Translations under genes and position numbers: made by a program
Notes under the pieces: model-generated
What the model was told of the DNA's origin: nothing
Databases searched by the model: none
What the model saw: only the letters and a program-made list of their open reading frames with translations
Part shown: positions 62,827 to 64,000 of the stretch, in pieces
How the letters are laid out: each line of letters opens with the position of its first letter
How positions within the stretch are numbered: position 1 is the first letter of the stretch
Assembly (NCBI GenBank): GCA_013360585.1
Contig: JABWBH010000012.1
Span: 1-64,000 of the forward strand
Reading direction: 5' to 3'
Length of the DNA stretch: 64,000 bases
Source: Phycisphaerae bacterium
GTDB taxonomy: Bacteria; Planctomycetota; Phycisphaerae; UBA1845

Positions 62827-64000
62827 ATGATCACACCGACGATCCTCGTCGTGGACTTCGGCAGCCAGTATGTTCAATTGATTGCGCGCCGGGTGCGCGA
62901 GCAGCACGTTCACAGCATCATCGTCCCTCCGACCATCACCGCCGAACAGGTCCGCGAGCACCGGACCGTGGGGATCATCCTCTCCGGCGGACCGTCGAGC
63001 GTGTACGCGGACGGCGCGCCGAAGCTGGCGGACCCTCGCGTGCTGGAGATGGGGCTGCCGACCCTGGGCATCTGCTACGGATTACAACTCGCGTGTCAGA
63101 TGCTGGGCGGCGCGGTCAGTGCTGCGTCGGCGCGCGAGTTCGGCCGGACTCACCTGACGGTGACGCGGGAAGACCCGCTCCTGGCGCATATTGCGCCGCA
63201 CTCGGTGGTCTGGATGAGCCACGGCGACGTGGTGGACCGGATTTCCGAGGACTTCATCGAACTGGCGCGGACGGACAACTCGCCCTTCGCGGCGGTGCGC
63301 CACCGGACGCGCCCCTTCTGGGGGGTTCAGTTTCACCCGGAAGTGACGCACACGCCGTGCGGCGAGCAAATATTCCGCAATTTTCTTTATGACATCTGCC
63401 GGTGCGAGGGAGACTGGCAGGTCGGTAACTTCACGCAGGATATCATCGAAGGCATCCGCGAGCGCGTCGGTCCGAAGGCGCGGGTGATCTGCGGGCTTTC
63501 GGGCGGAGTGGACAGCAGCGTCGCGGCGGTGCTGATACACAAGGCGATCGGCGAGCGGTTGACGTGCATTTTCGTGGACAACGGTTTGCTGCGCAACCGT
63601 GAGACCGAGTTAGTCGAGTCCACCTTCCGGCGGCACTTTCACATCGACCTGCGCGTCGCGGACGCCGCTGAGGCGTTCCTGCAGCGTCTCGACGGCGTTA
63701 CCGATCCGCAGCAGAAGCGCATCATCATCGGTCACGAGTTCATTGATGTTTTTCGTCGCGAAGCCGAGCAGCTTCCCGGTGTCGAGTTCCTCGCACAAGG
63801 GACGCTTTACCCGGACGTGATCGAGTCCGGGCACAGCGTGGGCGGACACGCGGTGGGGATCAAGCTGCATCACAACGTGGGCGGGCTTCCGGCTGAGCTG
63901 GGGTTCAAGCTGCTCGAACCGCTGCGCGATTTGTTCAAGGATGAGGTGCGGCGTGTCGGCGAACACCTGGGGCTGCCGGAGGAGATTGTCTGGCGGCATC
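62827..64000 (+). CDS. guaA: GuaA, GMP synthase (glutamine-hydrolysing), truncated by the window edge
   Basis: The first 391 codons are present. The glutamine amidotransferase part has TILVVDFGSQYVQLIARRVRE, the Cys in LGICYGLQLACQ and His/Glu in VQFHPEV; the synthetase part has the PP-loop VICGLSGGVDSSVAAVL and the later AQGTLYPDVIESG. The enzyme converts XMP to GMP. The C-terminal dimerisation domain is beyond the edge. The start ATG follows AGGAG by one base only, so an imperfect start context. Confidence 0.97.
   Translation, partial: MITPTILVVDFGSQYVQLIARRVREQHVHSIIVPPTITAEQVREHRTVGIILSGGPSSVYADGAPKLADPRVLEMGLPTLGICYGLQLACQMLGGAVSAASAREFGRTHLTVTREDPLLAHIAPHSVVWMSHGDVVDRISEDFIELARTDNSPFAAVRHRTRPFWGVQFHPEVTHTPCGEQIFRNFLYDICRCEGDWQVGNFTQDIIEGIRERVGPKARVICGLSGGVDSSVAAVLIHKAIGERLTCIFVDNGLLRNRETELVESTFRRHFHIDLRVADAAEAFLQRLDGVTDPQQKRIIIGHEFIDVFRREAEQLPGVEFLAQGTLYPDVIESGHSVGGHAVGIKLHHNVGGLPAELGFKLLEPLRDLFKDEVRRVGEHLGLPEEIVWRH

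Noticed and set aside
1-64000. CRISPR arrays, rRNA, complete IS elements or prophage genes
   Set aside because: No regular direct-repeat/spacer array, rRNA-like stretch, transposase or phage structural gene was recognised.

Overview
The window is GC-rich, densely coded bacterial DNA, most likely from a flagellated member of the Planctomycetota, possibly a Phycisphaerae-like lineage. The lineage call is an inference from gene content: pseudopilins of the FTLIELLVVIAIIALL type, a secreted protein ending in dockerin-like calcium loops, an ECF sigma factor of the planctomycete type, many secreted or lipoprotein genes with no clear family, and several low-complexity or short dispersed repeats. No rRNA, CRISPR array, prophage or complete insertion sequence was recognised. 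The left edge may cut a minus-strand gene, and the right edge cuts guaA.

Layout. Positions 1-9.6 kb hold a heme-oxygenase-like gene, a secreted beta-repeat protein, a DinB-family protein, an exported protein with a good terminator, tsaB, uvrB and rarA. Positions 9.8-16.6 kb hold two pseudopilin-like genes, an S41-like PDZ protein, an ACMSD-family amidohydrolase, a pair of paralogous secreted proteins with different C-termini, and a small His/Cys-rich membrane protein. Positions 17-32.4 kb hold an ECF sigma factor divergent from a beta-propeller/caspase-like exported protein, miaE, a beta-propeller lipoprotein, a CHASE2 adenylate cyclase, a HhH-GPD glycosylase, a CPBP protease, a B12-type radical SAM protein and a LolA-like protein. 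Positions 32.8-41.6 kb hold a DUF2617-like gene, purC, a GH10-like gene coupled to a ComEA-like gene, a CpaE/TadZ-like ATPase, a 60-residue lipoprotein and glutamate dehydrogenase.

Positions 42.4-54.9 kb are one collinear flagellar cluster: flgF-flgG-flgA-flgH-flgI-flgJ-flgN-flgK-flgL-fliW-csrA-fliC. It runs from rod and rings through the hook-filament junction to the filament, and ends in a hairpin terminator. FliW, CsrA and flagellin form a known partner-switch in other bacteria, and the flagellin ribosome binding site here lies inside a near-consensus CsrA site. Positions 55-64 kb hold a PHP phosphatase, a GH3-type acyl-amido synthetase overlapping kynureninase by 8 bases, an M28 peptidase with PDZ, a lipoprotein, a zinc-ribbon membrane protein and guaA.

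The most promising leads are: the overlapping GH3-kynureninase pair, which suggests amino-acid conjugation of anthranilate-type acids; an exported protein in which the caspase-like Cys motif precedes the rest of the fold; a 30-bp repeat present five times, mostly just after gene ends; and the FliW/CsrA/flagellin control point.
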